Below are positions 6,479 through 6,891 of a stretch of DNA of 6,891 bases, piece by piece. Numbering within the stretch: the stretch's first letter is position 1; every line of letters begins with the position of its first letter. The stretch lies in assembly GCA_018221005.1 (NCBI GenBank), contig JAAOXW010000016.1:1-6891 (forward strand), given 5' to 3'. Source of the DNA: Candidatus Altarchaeota archaeon. GTDB taxonomy: Archaea > SpSt-1190. Both the position numbers and the translations under genes were made by a program. The notes under the pieces are model-generated. The model saw only the letters and a program-made list of their open reading frames with translations, made no database searches and was not told where the DNA came from.

Positions 6479-6891
6479 GTGTCCCAACCCCTGGTCGTAG
6501 TCCTTGGCCATAAGGACCATGGAAAGACCGCCCTCGTGAGTTTCATTCGCAACCGTGCAAAGGCGGTGCCGGAGTTGAGATTTGTTGATACTCCAGGACA
6601 TACAGAATATGCTGACCTAAGGAAGGAGACAGGAAAGTTAGCGGATTTGGCAATTCTGGTAGTTGACCTCAAGAAAGGAATTCAAGAGCAGACTCTTGAG
6701 AGCATTGAGTTGTTGGAAAATTTGAATGTTCCATTTGTAATTGCTGCCAACAAACTAGACACCATAAGACGATACAAAAGTCAAGAGGGAAGTTTCATCG
6801 GAAATTTTCGAAATCAAGATGAGAAAGCCAAAGATACATTGGGTAAAAAAATAAAGAAAATAATTGAAAAATTATCCAAGCTGGGTTTCAA
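6479..6891 (+). CDS. infB: Translation initiation factor aIF5B (IF2-like GTPase), N-terminal part, runs off window
   Basis: aIF5B is the ribosome-dependent GTPase that promotes subunit joining and initiator tRNA placement. The visible 137 codons show G1 GHKDHGKT (residues 10-17), G3 DTPGH (37-41) and G4 NKLD (91-94). The surrounding text is characteristic of the family: LRKETGKLADLAILVVDLKK, then QEQTLESIELL and PFVIAANKLD, then QDEKAKDTLGKKIKKIIEKL. I prefer GTG6479 (GTGTCCCAACCC, M-S-Q-P-L-V-V-V-L-G-H) because the family normally begins RQPIVVVLGH and because of the TATA spacing. In-frame GTG6470, six bases after AGGTG, is the alternative. The frame is closed upstream by TAA at 6455-6457. 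Oddly, only 19 residues separate G1 and G3, where the family has roughly 50-60, so the switch I/G2 segment (GGITQHIGAT-like) is absent. The remaining domains lie beyond the window. Confidence 0.88.
   Translation, partial: MSQPLVVVLGHKDHGKTALVSFIRNRAKAVPELRFVDTPGHTEYADLRKETGKLADLAILVVDLKKGIQEQTLESIELLENLNVPFVIAANKLDTIRRYKSQEGSFIGNFRNQDEKAKDTLGKKIKKIIEKLSKLGF

Noticed and set aside
6477..6500. ATG at 6477 as the start of the aIF5B gene
   Set aside because: It is in another frame and stops after seven codons (MCPNPWS); the P-loop frame reads through GTG6479 instead.
6317..6672. Two minus-strand frames over the gap and the aIF5B start
   Set aside because: They run antisense to the unmistakable GTPase motifs and have no coherent product.
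1..6891. CRISPR array, insertion sequence, tRNA or rRNA genes
   Set aside because: No regular direct repeats with spacers, no transposase-like reading or terminal inverted repeats, and no tRNA-like cloverleaf were seen; nearly all the window is coding.

Overview
This window looks like a piece of an archaeal chromosome, probably from a fast-evolving, small-genome (DPANN-like) lineage, although the lineage call is an inference. The best evidence is the truncated gene at the right edge. It encodes the GTPase domain of translation factor aIF5B (archaeal IF2-like) and begins almost directly at the P-loop, as archaeal aIF5B does and bacterial IF2 does not. The gene starts carry AT-rich TATA-like boxes about 23-31 nt upstream and lack convincing Shine-Dalgarno sequences, which fits the leaderless transcription common in archaea.

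Layout: (1) 1-176, minus strand: the N-terminal part of a small protein with one N-terminal membrane anchor, running off the left edge. (2) 177-218: a 42-nt divergent intergenic region that must hold both start signals. (3) 219-6416, plus strand: a single giant gene of 2065 codons that fills 90% of the window. (4) 6417-6478: a 62-nt gap with a good TATA-like box. (5) 6479-6891, plus strand: the start of the aIF5B gene, cut by the right edge.

The giant protein belongs to no family I can name. Its first ~520 residues form a polytopic membrane module (about 11-13 hydrophobic segments) interrupted by a Lys-rich loop of about 115 residues. The next ~870 residues are soluble and appear to contain repeated beta-hairpin-plus-helix units. 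An Ala-rich heptad (coiled-coil) rod, a mixed coiled-coil section, a basic 18-residue tandem repeat, a Pro-rich linker, a further coiled coil and a helical C-terminal domain follow. It has one cysteine (in the first membrane segment) and no tryptophan in its last ~845 residues. No enzymatic motif was seen. The architecture suggests a membrane-anchored scaffold or fibrous machine. A distant relation to the VirB6/TrbL-type membrane proteins of secretion systems is possible but unsupported by any motif I can point to.

The two most interesting observations are this undescribed giant architecture and the aIF5B G domain, in which the P-loop and DTPGH motif are only 19 residues apart, so the switch I/G2 segment appears to be missing. 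There is no sign that the giant gene and aIF5B work together: the TATA-like box between them suggests separate transcription. The small divergent membrane protein could be a functional partner of the giant protein, but only proximity supports that.
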